Below, in pieces: positions 33,826 through 46,321 of a stretch of DNA of 64,000 nt. The position numbers and the translations under genes are program-made. How positions within the stretch are numbered: the stretch's first letter is position 1; each line of letters opens with the position of its first letter. Location: contig NC_080418.1 in NCBI RefSeq assembly GCF_029873635.1, positions 12,813,562 to 12,877,561 of the forward strand, read 5' to 3'. The notes beneath the pieces were generated by a model. That model did no database searches. It was given only the letters and a program-made list of their open reading frames with translations, and was not told the origin of the DNA. The DNA comes from Malania oleifera. Lineage: Eukaryota; Streptophyta; Magnoliopsida; Santalales; Ximeniaceae.

Positions 33826-34865
33826 ACTTTTCAAGTACGATTGTTTTGCCTATGTAAGGAAACTTGTGGATGGGTCTCTCATATTTCTGTTGCTATATGT
33901 TGATGACATGCTAATTTTTGCTAAAGATATGACTGACATGGACTAGTTGAAGACTTTGTTAGAAAAAGAGCTCGACATGAAAACTTGAGTGCAGCCACGA
34001 GTATACTTGGCATGGAGATTCACAAGGACATAGCTATAGGGAGACTATGGTTATCTCAAGGTGGCTATGTGAAGAAGGTGCTGAAGAGGTTTAGCATGGC
34101 TAAAGCTAAGCTAGTGAGCACGCCTTTGGCGAGTCATTTCAGGTTATCTACCACCTAATGCCCAAGGACGGATGATGAGGTTCGTGATATGTCGAAGGTC
34201 CCCTATGCTAGTGTAGTGGGGTGTCTAATATATGTCATGGTGTGTATGAGGCCAGACTTGGCACATGTTGTTTGCGTGGTGAGCAAGTTCTTCTTGAATC
34301 CGGGCTGACAACACTGGAATGCTATGAAGTGGATTCTTGGGTACTTGAGAGGTACAACCAAATATGGCATAGTGTTCATTGCACAACAGAGTGATCCGTC
34401 AGTGGTAGGGTACGTGGATGCTAACTACGTAGGAGACCTAGATGACAAGAGGTCTACAACAGGGTACGTATTTACCCTTGTGGGAGGACCTATTTGTCAG
34501 AGATTGATGGTATAGTCACTTGTGGCTTTGTCTACTACTAAGTCGGAGTACATGGTAGTGGCTGAGGCTACCAAGGAAGCGTTGTGGCTTACGAGATTGG
34601 TCAAAGAGTTAGGTGTCACGTAAGGTGGAGTTTGGTTGAGTGTGATAGTCAGAGTACCATCTACTTGGTGAAGAATTGGGTGTACCATGTGAGGATGAAG
34701 CACATTGATGTGAATTATCACAAGGTCAGGGAACTAATTGCTTTAGGGGAACTTCTTCTTAAGAAAGTTCATACATCTAACAATATGGTTGATATGCTAA
34801 ACAAGCCAATCACAATGGACAAGTTCAAGCATTGCTTAGACTTGATCAACATCTCCAAGTGTTAA
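33826..34865 (+). pseudogene. Copia reverse transcriptase/RNase H remnant (element F1)
   Basis: It begins inside RT with FKYDCFAYVRKL and the catalytic LLYVDDMLI. After stops it continues in RNase H (WILGYLRGTTKYGIVF, GYVDANYVGDLDDKRSTTGYVF, LVALSTTKSEYMVVAEA) and ends DMLNKPITMDKFKHCLD. There are many stops. The 5' side is joined directly to the end of the S LTR, so S probably inserted into this RT. It is very similar to F2 at 47514-48144, the same family. Confidence 0.8.
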
Positions 34866-35285
34866 ACAAAAGACAGACCCAATCTTTTATGTCGAGTCAA
34901 GCAATGCTTATGCTTTTAGATTTTCTAAGTGGTGAATATTTGCCAAGGTGGAGATTGCTGGGGATGTGGCTTATATTTTGAGCAGAAATGCATGCACTGG
35001 GAAAGCTACGTGAAGCAAGGAGCAAAAGCATGAGAGGAGGCTGCCGATAGAGGGATAACCGTCGATGATTTCAAGCAGAACGTAAAGGTGTTTCTTTCTG
35101 CTCCAAACCATTAATGGTTTCAGTCAGCGTAAGTGACGTAATTCAAATCAAGAGGCCAGTAAATTAGGCTAATCGAAGGGATTTCATTTGGAGATTGCTA
35201 CGTGGATTGTTTATGTAATGACTCGAAAAATAATGGTTTTTAAATAATAAAGAGGGAGGGAAATGGAAACAGAAACAGAAGGAGG

Positions 35286-35909
35286 CAACAGGCCTGGAAA
35301 GAAGGGCAAGTTGAGCCCTACGTATATTGACCCTTTTGAGATACTAGAGAGAATAGGGTTATTTGCCTATAGGCTAGCTTTGTCCCCAGCTTTGGCTCGA
35401 ATTCATGACGTGTTTCATGTTTCTATGTTAAGGAAATACGTCCCAGACCCATCCCACATCATTAGCTATGCAAAGATAGAGCTTAAGGATTCATTGGCAT
35501 ATGAAGAAGTACTAGTACATATTTTGGACAAAAAGATTCAGACTCTACACACTAAAGAAATATAGTTAGTTAAAGTTTTGTGGAGAATCACGCCATAGAG
35601 GAAGCTTCTTGGAAGCTTGAGGAGCAGATAAGATAGAAATACCTGAAGTTGTTCCAAGAGGTATAGAGGTAATCAAGTAAAGTAATCAAGTAAAGTATAA
35701 TAGTTAGATAAGTTTCTTTTGTAGGTACATGTATGGATTTGGTTAGTAGATAGTTTTTAGTTTTATATATGTAATCTCTCAGAACATATAATGTAACCAC
35801 GGTATTCTTCCGCCATAAGTGAGGGCAAGTAATAAAATAAGTAGACCTTTTTCCTTTATGGGATGATAGATGGGGATACTGATAGTAAATTTCAAGGATG
35901 AAATTTTAT
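35286..35909 (+). pseudogene. C-terminal pol of element D
   Basis: RKGKLSPTYIDPFEILERIG, YRLALSPALARIHDVFHVSM and LRKYVPDPSHIIS are the integrase C-terminus of a chromovirus, matching A (8386-8153) and E (43500-43690). The chromodomain-like tail after QTLHTKEI is frame-broken. The N-terminal edge is an abrupt fusion to the LTR start, so it has no start codon of its own. Confidence 0.8.
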
Positions 35910-36250
35910 AAGGAGGGAAGAATGTAACAACCTGAAAAATAATAGTTTTTAAATAATAAAGAGGGAGGGAAATGGAAACAGAAACAAAAGGAGACAGTAG
36001 ACTTCGTCCACAACATTGCACCTTGAATATTATAACCCGGAATTCTTACACAGGGCCTCGTCAACGAACACAGGGAATTCGTCGATGAGTGCATAAGGGG
36101 ACCTCGTCGATGAAACCATGCCTCATCGACGAGAAGATACCGAGAGGGTTTTTGGGACAGTTTGAAATTCATTAACGAGGGAGGAAGTTCATCGATGAAA
36201 TTATTAAAGGACTCGTCGATGAGGTGATGTGTCTCGTCGACGAATCCGGC

Positions 36251-36261
36251 TCTATAAATAG
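36251..36261 (+). promoter_or_regulatory. TATA box of LTR D
   Basis: TCTATAAATAG lies 4 bp after the last palindromic word and about 45 bp before the CT-rich stretch near 36305. This is the expected U3/R layout of an LTR promoter. Confidence 0.6.
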
Positions 36262-37055
36262 TGAAAACCCAGATTTTTGGTGAAAATTTGGAGCAAGAAA
36301 CCTCCATTTTCTCTCTCTACGCCCCTCTCCACTTCTCTTTTCGATTCCAGCTCTGTTTCTCGCCGGATTGAAGATTTGAGGGCACCACGACGTTCCTGGT
36401 GAAGTTCTTTGCAAGTCTAATGGAATTAATCGTGTGGGAAGTCGGTTTGAAAATCATCCCAAATTCAGGGTAAGACATTTTATTCATATTATGCCTTTCT
36501 CATAGTTATAAGAAATGTTGTAGGTAAGAAAATACTGATGTTTTGTTATGGGGGATGTGGTTTTCAGGATGTTGAACTAGGAACCCTGTGGGTATAGGGT
36601 CAAAATTTCAGAGGGGCTTTTCAAAGTTAAGGCAAGGGAAATATGCAATGCTAAGAGTTTTGAGAATGTTAAGAGAGATTTCATAGAGACACACATATAT
36701 ACCAGTTTATTATATAGTTTTTTACAGAATAAGAGTTTTAATGTTTGTGTGGCCTGAGTAGATATTTACCTAATGTAGAATTTATATAGTGTTTCAGCAT
36801 ATCATGTTATATGGTATATATATATATATACATACAGATATTCATAGATATTTTAACAGACAGATTTATATAGATTTTATTCAGTTCAGTATATTATAGT
36901 ATTTACAGAATGCTATGTTTTCCTAAATGCCATAACGCACAATTTATACAGACAGTTTATAAAGACAGATTATACAATTATTGTGACAACCCGAATAAAA
37001 ATGGAATTTGAATAATTAAGAGGGAGAGAAATAGAAACAGAAGGAGGTCGTAGAC

Positions 37056-37256
37056 TTCGTCGACGACATTGCATTTGGGGGATAAAAATGATTTCAAGAG
37101 ATTGTTTGGATTCGTCAACGAGTGTAGAAGAAAATTCGTCGACAAGAAAATACCAAGCGGGGTTTTCTCTACTTGAAATTTCATTGACGAATACAGGGTC
37201 TCGTCGATGAATTTAATGAATGACTCATCGACGAGGTGACGTGTCTCGTCGACGAA
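37056..37256. repeat. Array of TTCGTCGACGAA-type words in 5' LTR of E
   Basis: Seven words, at 37056, 37111, 37135, 37180, 37200, 37224 and 37245. All are variants of the palindrome TTCGTCGACGAA or CTCGTCGACGAG. The last ends 8 bp before the TATA region. The 3' LTR holds nine words over 44207-44450. Confidence 0.9.
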
Positions 37257-38039
37257 TCTGGCCCTATATATATATATATATATATATATCAAAAATCTGA
37301 TTTTTATCTTCATTCTTAAGCAATCTTTGCCCTCTCTCTCTCCCCTTTGGCTCTCTCTCTCTCTCTCTCTCTCATCATTTTTGGGCCAGATATATGCCGG
37401 ATCGATAATCCAAAGTCACCACGATACTCCTGGCGAAGTTCTCTATGAGTTTACTAGAGCAGATCATTGGGAAAACGAAGTTGGAAATCATCCCTGAATT
37501 GAGGTAAGACTTTTTAAGCTGAATTTGGTCTTGCGATAGTTATAGGAAATAACGTACGCATGAAAATACTGAGGTTTAATACTGAAAATTTTCAGTTTCA
37601 GGGTATTGATCAGGAAATCCTACGGGGGTCAAGCTAGGATATTATAGGGGCTTTCTTAGTAGTCAGGTAAGGGAATAAACTAAAGTAGTTATTTTTCATG
37701 CAAATTATTATTAATTATGAGTAAATTTATTTTCAGAAAAGCATATGTTATATTTGTTTATTACGAATGAAATGTAGGATTGAGAAAATACTGCTTTGAT
37801 GATTAAAATGTATATGTATGTATGAGATGCCAGAAAACCACGATTTTAGAATATGAAGTATGACCTTTAACAGCATATGTGTGGCATGAATATTATTTTA
37901 TGTGAAATGTATTATGATACGAAAGATTTTACGAGCAAAGCATGTTTTTAGGTATTATGAAAAGATGAGTTATGTTGCGATGATTTTGATGAATATATGA
38001 TAAATGATTTATTTTCAGAATATATGTACCTAAAACAAT

Positions 38040-38170
38040 TCTGGCACGAGGCCATGTACTTATGTTATCGGCACGAGGCTGTATTTATGTTATCGGCACG
38101 AGGCCGTATTTATGTATGATTTCAGCACGAGGCCCTATTTATGTATGATTTCGGCACGAGGTCGTACTTA
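38040..38170. repeat. Minisatellite with CGGCACGAGG units, five copies
   Basis: Five units of about 25-31 bp, each containing (C/T)GGCACGAGG(C/T)C followed by GTA(T/C)TTATG. The 3' LTR has only three (45205-45280). Both arrays lie at the same LTR position. Confidence 0.88.
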
Positions 38171-39070
38171 TGAAATTATGAAAGATCCTATATTACCATG
38201 TAGTATATGTTATCAAAAGCCAGATGTTAGTTTAGTTCAGTTCAGGAGCTCAATACCGTAGCTATATGTAGATCAGATATCTACGTTCAGATTAGTGCTA
38301 ACCATCCCATGAGGGGAGGAGATGGATAGTCGATGTGGCTTTCAGTAGAGTGTGGACGTTCACCTGACAGTTCGGAGCAGGGTGTGGCGGGCTCATCGTA
38401 CTTATAGACATATTTGACTCAGAAGTGGTCAGCCAGCCATTGTCAGGTCCCGCCCTCAGGCTGCACAACCCGTCATGGGGGGTAATACATGACACTAGCT
38501 AGCTATTCATCCTAGATATATTTTCAGTATTACAGTTATAACAAATGATTTATGTATGATATGATTTATTAATAGATATGACATTATATGATTATCTAGT
38601 ATGATATGATGAATGTTTACAAAGTTATGAAATATACAGTATACGTATAAGTGCCTTAAATATTCATTTTGCCACACAACTGTATTTAGTTTATTTTCCC
38701 TTACTGAGAAGTGTCTCACCCGCAAATATTAAATGATTTTCATACAACCCAGAGGGACCGGCGGGTCAGGGCCGCCGTTAAGTGGGTTTAGCTTCCCTAC
38801 TATAAGGGTAAGTGTTGAACTAGGATTATGAGATTTTTGTTGTACGATCCTAGTGTTATTTTGACTTTTTGAAAAATTTGTAAATAAATACAGTATTTTG
38901 GGAATGTAAATAACTCTGGTATTATGTTTCATGGTTGTATGATTGAGATTTTATTTTACTGTTGCTTAGGTTTCTGCTGTGAATGACAGGTGTCCCCGTT
39001 ACCCACGGGTACAGGTTGACCATTTTATTTATTATGTTATATTTCATGTTAAGAAATTGAGGTTGCTACA

Positions 39071-39089
39071 TTTGGTTTCAGAGCCTTGG
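39071..39089 (+). other. Primer-binding site of element E
   Basis: TTTGGTTTCAGAGCCTTGG follows the LTR end. It is the iMet class TGGTATCAGAGCC with A to T at one site. Confidence 0.82.
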
Positions 39090-39387
39090 ATACTAGGTTC
39101 TATAGACTATAAAGTGCAGCAATAATAATACTAGAATATAGGATAAGGGAATTTGAGGTCTAGTTTTGTAGTCTAGGTGTAAGACTTTCATGGTGGTTTG
39201 TGTGATTTTCCTGGGGTGACAATTTCAGGAAATTCTTTATAAACTATCATCGGGTTGGGTATCTAGGTTGTAAGATTGAACCTTGAATTGAGATTAAGAT
39301 AGATAAGTTAATTAGGAGAATATACTATATGAGTTGAGTGACATGTATAGTGAAGGGATTTTGAGTTAAGTTATCATGTTTTTCAGG

Positions 39388-40440
39388 ATGGACCTTGGTG
39401 GCAATAGTGCCCACGCCAGAGGGAGTGAGGGTGCTGGACCCTCAGGTGCTGCGGGTAGTGATTCTGATGTAGTTTTACACAGCGTAGCACAACAGGTTAT
39501 GGAAGAAATTGCCAGGAGTTCAAAGGAACAGGGTGGTCCGTCTGTAGGCCACGGTAGCTCGATAGAGAAGTTTATTAAGATGAGTCCTCCGGCATTCTCA
39601 GGCGGGATAGATCCTGCAGTTGCTGAATATTGGGTACAGGAAATAGAGAAAATATTTACAATGCTGCAGTGTTCAGAGGAGTAGAAAGTGTTGTTTGCCA
39701 CATATAAATTGACTGGAGAGGTCGAGAAATGGTGGTTGGCGGTGAGATTATTATAGCAGCAAAGGACTGTACCTGTGGAGATGACGTGGGAGCGATTTAA
39801 ATAAATATTCTTCGACAGGTATTTTCCAGCCTAGTCCAGGGAGGCTAAGATTGCGGAGTTCCTGAATCTGAAGTGGGGACAGTTGTCAGTACAACAGTAC
39901 GTGGCGAGGTTCATTGAGCTATCTTGCTTCGCCCCGTACATCATTCCAGATGAGGCGAAGAAGGTATGGCAGTTTGAAAGAGGCCTGAGGAGAGAAATTT
40001 ATAAGTAGATATTGATTGTAAAGTTGCAGGATTTTACTGAGCTAGTGGATAGAGCCATTATAGCAGAGATTAGAGAGCGGTTGGAGGCTAAGGAGCAGAG
40101 TTAGAAGAAGAGGTCTACACCTTCTGGTTCCCAGCAGGGAGTCGGTCATGCTATGTGGAAGAGAGGTGGCTATTATAGAGACCAGAGATAGGAGACCGAG
40201 CATCGCGATTTCCAGGGTGTGCAGCCACCTCCAGCTTGCCCATCTTGTGGGAAAAGACACCTGGGGGAGTGTCGTGCCGGACGAGGTGTCTACTACAGGT
40301 GCGGGGAGCCAGGGCATATGATGAGGGAGTGTCAGACACAGACTGGTACTGCTCCTGCTCCTAGACCTGCACGAGGAGGTTACCAGGAACTACGAGGAGG
40401 CCAGCAGAGGAATACGGCCCCAGCCAGAGTTTTCGCTTTG
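39388..40440 (+). pseudogene. gag of element E
   Basis: ATG at 39388 ([12 protein letters not shown]) opens a gag like those of A, A2 and G. It contains [16 protein letters not shown] and the capsid region, with stops at about 39682, 39754 and later. The frame recovers at 40219, where two Cys/His clusters are visible (CPSCGKRHLGEC and YYRCGEPGHMMREC; the latter is a CCHC knuckle). After this it continues in frame into protease. Confidence 0.8.
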
Positions 40441-40842
40441 GCGCTGGGCGACACTGAGGCGGTCGGCGGCGACGTGGTGACAGGTACTATTAGTATGTTT
40501 TCATTTAAAGTTATTGCACTTTTTGATTCTGGTGCCACACATTCGTTTATGTCCTTGGAGTGTGTAAAATTATGTGGGGTAGAAACGCAATCATTAGATG
40601 TTGAGCTATTAGTGGCTACACCGACCAGGTCAGCGGGGAAATATAGTAGGGTACTCTGTGGTTGTCCAGTTGATGTTCAGGGGAAGATTTTATCTGCTGA
40701 TTTGGTGGTATTAGATATGCATGAGTTTGACATTATTTTCGGCATGGATTGGCTAGTGGCTAATTCTGCTATTATAGATTGCCGTACTAGAGAAGTGATA
40801 TTCAGACCTCCAGGGAAACCAGAATTTAGATTTATAGGATGA
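40441..40842 (+). pseudogene. Protease region of element E
   Basis: Continuous with the gag tail. It carries the intact active site LFDSGATHSF (40529-40558) and the later conserved VLDMHEFDIIFGMDWL. It is the best preserved part of the polyprotein, ending at TGA 40840-40842 after the FRPPGKPEF motif that normally leads into RT. Confidence 0.82.
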
Positions 40843-40881
40843 CGAGTGCAATCCTTACCTTAGATGGTCTCAGCTGTTTAG

Positions 40882-41736
40882 GTGAGGAGACTACTTCAGG
40901 ATAGCTATCTGGGATTCATGGCTTTTGTAAAGGAAATGTCAGAAAATGAATTGAAACTTATTAATACGCCTGTGGTGAAAGAATTTACAGATGTGTTTCT
41001 AGATGAATTACCATGTTTGCCTTCTGATCGTGAGGTAGATTTCCCTATTGATCTACTTCTAGGTACAGTGCCGATCTCTAAAGTACCGTACCGAATGGCG
41101 CCAACATAGTTGGCTGAACTGAAATATCAGTTGCAGGATTTGCTAGATAAAGGTTTCATACAACCTAGTGTATCGCCGTGGGGAGCTCCAGTGATGTTTG
41201 TAAAGAAGAAAGATGGTTCTATAAGGATGTGTATAGACTATAGGGAGATTAATAAAGTGACCACCAAGAACAAGTATCCTCTACCCCGTATAGATGACTT
41301 GTTTGATCAGCTCCAAGATACACGGGTGTATTCGAAGATCGATCTTAGATCAGGTTACCATCAAGTAAAGGTGAGAGCAGAAGATGTATCAAAGACGACC
41401 TTCAAGATCAGGTATGGGCATTGTGAGTTTCTTGTTATGCCATTTGGTCTGACGAATGCTCCTGTGGTATTTATGGACTTGATGAATAGAGTCTTCCACC
41501 AATACCTAGACCAGTTCGTGGTTGTTTTTATTGATAATGTACTGGTCTATTCGAGGAGCTATGAGGAGCATGAGATACATTTGAGGCAGGTCTTACAGAT
41601 GCTTAGGGAAAAGAAATTGTATGCAAAATTCAGTAAATGTGACTTCTGGCTCAAGAAAGTTGTATTTTTGGGGCATGTCATCTCAGGAGACGGAATTTCT
41701 GTAGATCCCAGTAAGATTGAGGCGGTGGTGAACTAG
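40882..41736 (+). pseudogene. Reverse transcriptase of element E
   Basis: 40882-41109 is the RT lead-in (FPIDLLLGTVPISKVPYRMAP), ended by a TAG. 41110-41736 is the RT palm and fingers ([56 protein letters not shown]). The catalytic FIDD reads FIDN ([11 protein letters not shown]) at about 41529-41540, so the second metal-binding Asp is lost. The frame ends after [10 protein letters not shown]. Confidence 0.85.
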
Positions 41737-43865
41737 CTAGACCAAGGAATGTCCAGGAGATTAGGAGTTTTTTGGGTTTAGCTGGATATTACCGTCGTTT
41801 CGTCAAGGGGTTCTCAACTTTATCAGGGCCTCTGACACGATTGACTAGAAAGAATGCTAGATTTGAATAGGATGACATCTATGAGCAGAGTTTTCAGGAG
41901 CTGAAGCAAAGGCTAGTCACAGCACTGGTATTAATCATCCCGTCTAGGGGTGAGGGTTATACTATCTACAGTGATGCATCCTTAAAGGGACTTGGTTATG
42001 TGTTGATGCAGCATGACAGGGTAGTGACGTACGCATCTAGAAAGCTGAAAGAATATGAAAAGAACTACCCTACCCACGATCTTGAATTGGCTGCAGTGGT
42101 ACACACATTAAAATTTGGAGGCATTACTTGTACAGTGAACAATTTGAGATTTTCTCTGACCACAAGAGCTTAAAGTATTTCTTCACCCAGAAGGAATTGA
42201 ATATAAGATAGAGAAGGTGGTTAGAGTTGATTAAAGATTTTGATTGTACTATCAGTTACCACCTAAGCAAAGCAAATGTGGTAGCTGATGCATTGAGCAG
42301 GAAGTATCAGGTATCTGCGTTGGCAGCTATGGAGATCCAGCATCTGATCATGATGGATCTAGAGAGACTTGGCATTGAATTGATAGAGACTAATAGTCCA
42401 GTATGTATCACCAACCTAGTGGTATAGCCTACTCTGTAGGAAAGAATTAAAGCAGCCTAGAAAGACGATCTAGAGTTGGTAGAGGTGATGGATATAGTGC
42501 AAAGTGGTCAGGGGGAGGAATTCTGCATTTCAGATGACGGAGCTTTACGGTTCCGTTCTAGACTGTGTTTTCCTGCTGATGTTGACATTAGGAGGACTAT
42601 TTTGGATGAGGCTGACAGATCCTTGTATACAGTTCACCTTGGTAGTACGAAAATGTACAGGGATCTACGGGAGTTTAACTAGTGGAATGGAATGAAGAGG
42701 GAGATTGTTGAATATGTAGCTCAGTTCTTGACGTGCCAGCAGGTAAAGGTTGAGCATAAGAGGCTAGCGGGTTAGTTACAACCGCTATTTATCCTAGAGT
42801 GGAAGTGGGATCATATATCCATGGACTTTGTTTCAGAGCTGCCATCGACATCACATAGTCATAATGCAATTTGGGTGATAGTAGACCGGTTGACTAAGTA
42901 TGCCTATTTTCTCCCTATCAAGATTAGCTATTCCCTCAGCCGATTGGCAAAGATTTACATTCAGGAGATAGTTCGTTCACATGGGGTGTCTGTATCTATT
43001 GTGTCGGATCAAGACCCATGATTCACGTCATGATTTTGGAGGAGCTTGCAGGAGGCTTTGGGTCTCAGTTATCGTTTAGTACGACATTCCATCCTCAGTC
43101 AGACGGACAGACTTAGAGGACGATACAAATATTCGTAGATATGCTCCGAACATGTGCTTTAGATTTTGGGGGTAGCTGGACTCAGTTTATGCCACTGGTA
43201 GAGTTCGTGTATAATAACAGCTACTAGTCCAGTATTGGCATGACACCATTTGAGGCCTTGTACGATAGGAGATATCGATCTCCTTTGTATTGGGATAAGA
43301 TGGGTGAGCGGCGAGTTGTGGGTCCAGAGTTGGTACAATAGGCGTACGATAAGGTTCGCCTCATAAGGGGAAGAATCAGTGCAGCTCAAAACTGACAGAA
43401 GAGTTATGCTGACAATTGCCATAGGTATTTGGAGTTTGATGTGGGCGATCACATATTTTTGAAGATAGCTTCATTAAAGAGAGTTATGAGATTTGGTAGG
43501 AAAGGTAAACTTAGCCCTAGGTTCATCGGTCTGTTTGAGATTTTAGAGAAAGTGGGACCGGTGGCCTACAGGTTAGATTTATCACCTTCATTATCCAAAA
43601 TTCACAATGTATTCCACGTATCGATGTTGAGGAAATAAGTCCCAAATCCTTCTCATATCATCAGTTATGATGAGTTGGAACTTAGTGATTCACTGGAGTA
43701 TGAGGAGGTACCAGTACAGATTCTGGATACGAAAGTATAGGAGCTACGTAATAAGAAGATTCCTCAGGTAAAAGTTTTGTGGAGGAACCATGCAATTGAA
43801 GAGGCTTTATGGGAATTGGAGGAATAGATGAAACAGAAATATCCGCAATTATTCCAAGAAGTTTA
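41737..43865 (+). pseudogene. RNase H and integrase of element E
   Basis: RNase H is readable in pieces ([51 protein letters not shown]) with a frameshift near 42118. The integrase has a zinc-finger end (FLTCQQVKVEHKR), the core DFVSELPSTSHSHNAIW and VSIVSDQDP with a stop, and the QTDRQT region. Its C-terminus at 43429-43638 ([18 protein letters not shown]) is followed by the chromodomain-like tail VKVLWRNHAIEEALWELE to 43865. More than ten stops are present. Confidence 0.8.
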
Positions 43866-44110
43866 AATGTAATTAGAAATGTAAGTAAAATATGTAATGT
43901 TTTTGTGCAGGTATATGTAATGTTTTAATAGTAAAAGGTATTTTAGTTTGGGGGAAATTTTCTTTTGGTATATGTAATCTTCCAGGATTTGAGATTGTAA
44001 CCACGGTGTTCCTCCGCCACAAGTGAGGGTAAGTAATAAAATAAGTAGACTATTTTACCTAAAAAGGGATGATGAATTTTATGAGTAGAAAATTTCGAGG
44101 ATGAAATTTT

Positions 44111-46180
44111 ATAAGGAGGGGAGAATGTGACAACCCGAATAAAAATGGAATTTGAATAATTAATAGGGAGAGAAATAGAAATAGAAACAGAAGGAGGTTG
44201 TAGACTTCGTCGACAACATTACATTTGGGGGATAAAAATGATTTTAAGAGATTGTCTGGATTCGTCGACGAATATAGGGGTTTGTCGACGAGTGCAGAAG
44301 AAAATTCATCGACGAATATAGGGATTCGTCGACAAGAAAATACCGAGCGGGGTTTTGGCTACTCTGAATTTCGTCAACGAATACAGGGTCTCTTCAATGA
44401 ATTTAATGAAGGACTCATCGACGAGGTGACGTGTCTCATTGACGAATTTGGCCTTATATATATCAAAAATATGATTTTTATCTTCATTCTTAAGCAATCT
44501 TCGCCCTCTCTCCCCCCCCCCCTTCGACTCTCTCTCTCTCTCATCATTTTTGGGTTAGATATACGCCGGATCGACAATCTGAAGTCACCACGACGCTCCT
44601 GGCAAAGTTTTCTACGAGTTTGCCGGAGCGGATCATTAAGAAAATGAAGTTGGAAATCATCCTTGAGTTGAGTTTTTTAAGATGAATTTGGTCTTGCGAT
44701 AGTTATAGGAAATGATGTACGCATGAAAATAATAAGGTTTAATACTGAAAATTTTCAGTTTCAGGGTATTGATCAGGAAATCCTACGGGGGTCAAGCTAG
44801 GATATTATAGGGGCTTTCTCAGTAGCCAGGTAAGGGAATAAACTAAAGCAGTTATTTTCCATGCAAATTATTATTAATTATGAGTAAATTTATTTTCAGA
44901 AAAGCATATGTTATATTTGTTTATTACGAATGAAATGTACGACTGGGAAAATACTGCTATGATGATTAAAATGTATATGTATGTATAAGATGCCAGAAAA
45001 CTACTATTTTAGAATATGAAGTATGACTTTTAACATCAAATGTGTGGCATGAATATTATTTTACATGAAATGTATTATGATATGATAAATTTTACGAGCA
45101 AAGCATGTTTTCAGGTACAATGAAAAATGAGTTATGTTGTGATAATTTTGATGAATATATGATAAATGATTTATTTTCAAAATGTATGTACCTGAAACGA
45201 TTCTGGTGCGAGGCCATGTACTCATGTTATCGGCACAAGGCCGTATTTATGTATGATTTCGGCACAAGACCGTACTTATGAAATTATGAAAGATGTTATA
45301 TTACCATGTACTATATGTTATCAGAACCTAGATGTTAGTTTAGTTCAGTTCAGGAGCTCGGTACCGTAGCTATATGTAGATCAGATATCTATGTTCATAT
45401 TAGTGCTAACCATCCTACGAGGGGATGGGAGATGGATAGTCGATGTGACTTTCAGTAGAGTGTGGACGTCCACCTAGCAGTCCGGACCAGGGTGTGGCGT
45501 GCTCATCGTACTTACAGACATATTTGACTCAGCAATGGTCGGCCAACTATTATCGGGTCCCGCCTTCGGGTTGCACAACCCGTCGTGGGGGGTAATACAT
45601 GACACTAGTTAGCTATTCATCCTAGGTATATTTTCAGTATTACAGTTATAACATATGATTTATGTATGATATGATTTATTAATAAATATGAAATTATATG
45701 ATAATCTAGTATGATATGATGAATGTTTACAAAGTTATGAAATGTACTGTATACGTATAAGTGCCTTAAATATTCATGTTGCCACACAACTGTATTTAGC
45801 TTATTTTCCCTTATTGAGAAGTGTCTCACCCCCGAATATTAAATGATTTTCAGGAAACTTAAAGGGACCAACAGGTCAGGGCCGCCGTTAAGTGGGTTTA
45901 GCTTCCCTACTAGAAGGGTAAGCGTTGAACTAGGATTATGAAATTTTTGTTGTACGATCCTAATATTATTTTGACTTTTTAAAAAGTTTGTAAATAAATA
46001 CAGTATTTTGGGAATGTAAATAACTCTGGTATTATGTTTCATGGTTGTATGATTGAGATTTTATTTTACTGCTGCTTAGGTTTCCGCTGTGAATGATAGG
46101 TGTCCCCGTTACCCACGGGTATGGGTTGACCATTTTATTTATTATGTTATATTTCATGTTAAGAAATTGAGGTCGCTACA
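44111..46180 (+). repeat. Polypurine tract and 3' LTR of element E
   Basis: ATAAGGAGGGGAGAA (44111-44125) primes plus-strand synthesis. The LTR starts TGTGACAACCCG at 44126 and ends GGTCGCTACA at 46180. Compared with the 5' LTR it has two more palindromic words, two fewer minisatellite units and a shorter TA tract. Confidence 0.9.
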
Positions 46181-46279
46181 ATTATAGTTTCAAGATGCTA
46201 CAGTTACTCAAATGTTACAGTATTTATAGTATAGTATTATAGCATTATGGTTATTTTGGAAACATGATGAAGACAATAA

Positions 46280-46321
<42 letters not shown>

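Larger units (their letters stand above)
36982..39070 (+). repeat. 5' LTR of element E
   Basis: It starts TGTGACAACCCG and ends GGTTGCTACA. It has seven TTCGTCGACGAA-type words (37056-37256), a (TA)n TATA region from 37264, a CT-rich start region (37330-37373) and a minisatellite at 38040-38170. TGAC-rich sequence near 38300-38490 holds a CGGG..GCACAACCCGTCATG phrase also seen in H, G-region and M LTRs. Confidence 0.9.
36982..46180 (+). mobile_element. Element E: full-length Ty3/gypsy chromovirus, inactive
   Basis: A 9.2 kb element with LTRs of 2089 bp (36982-39070) and 2055 bp (44126-46180), primer site at 39071, gag, protease, RT, RNase H, integrase with chromodomain-like tail, and polypurine tract (ATAAGGAGGGGAGAA). 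The duplication ATTAT is perfect (36977-36981, 46181-46185). Order protease-RT-RNase H-integrase and the C-terminal KVLWRNHAIEEALWELE put it among chromoviruses, probably Tekay/Del-like. Several stops, a frameshift and a mutated RT active site make it dead. Confidence 0.9.
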
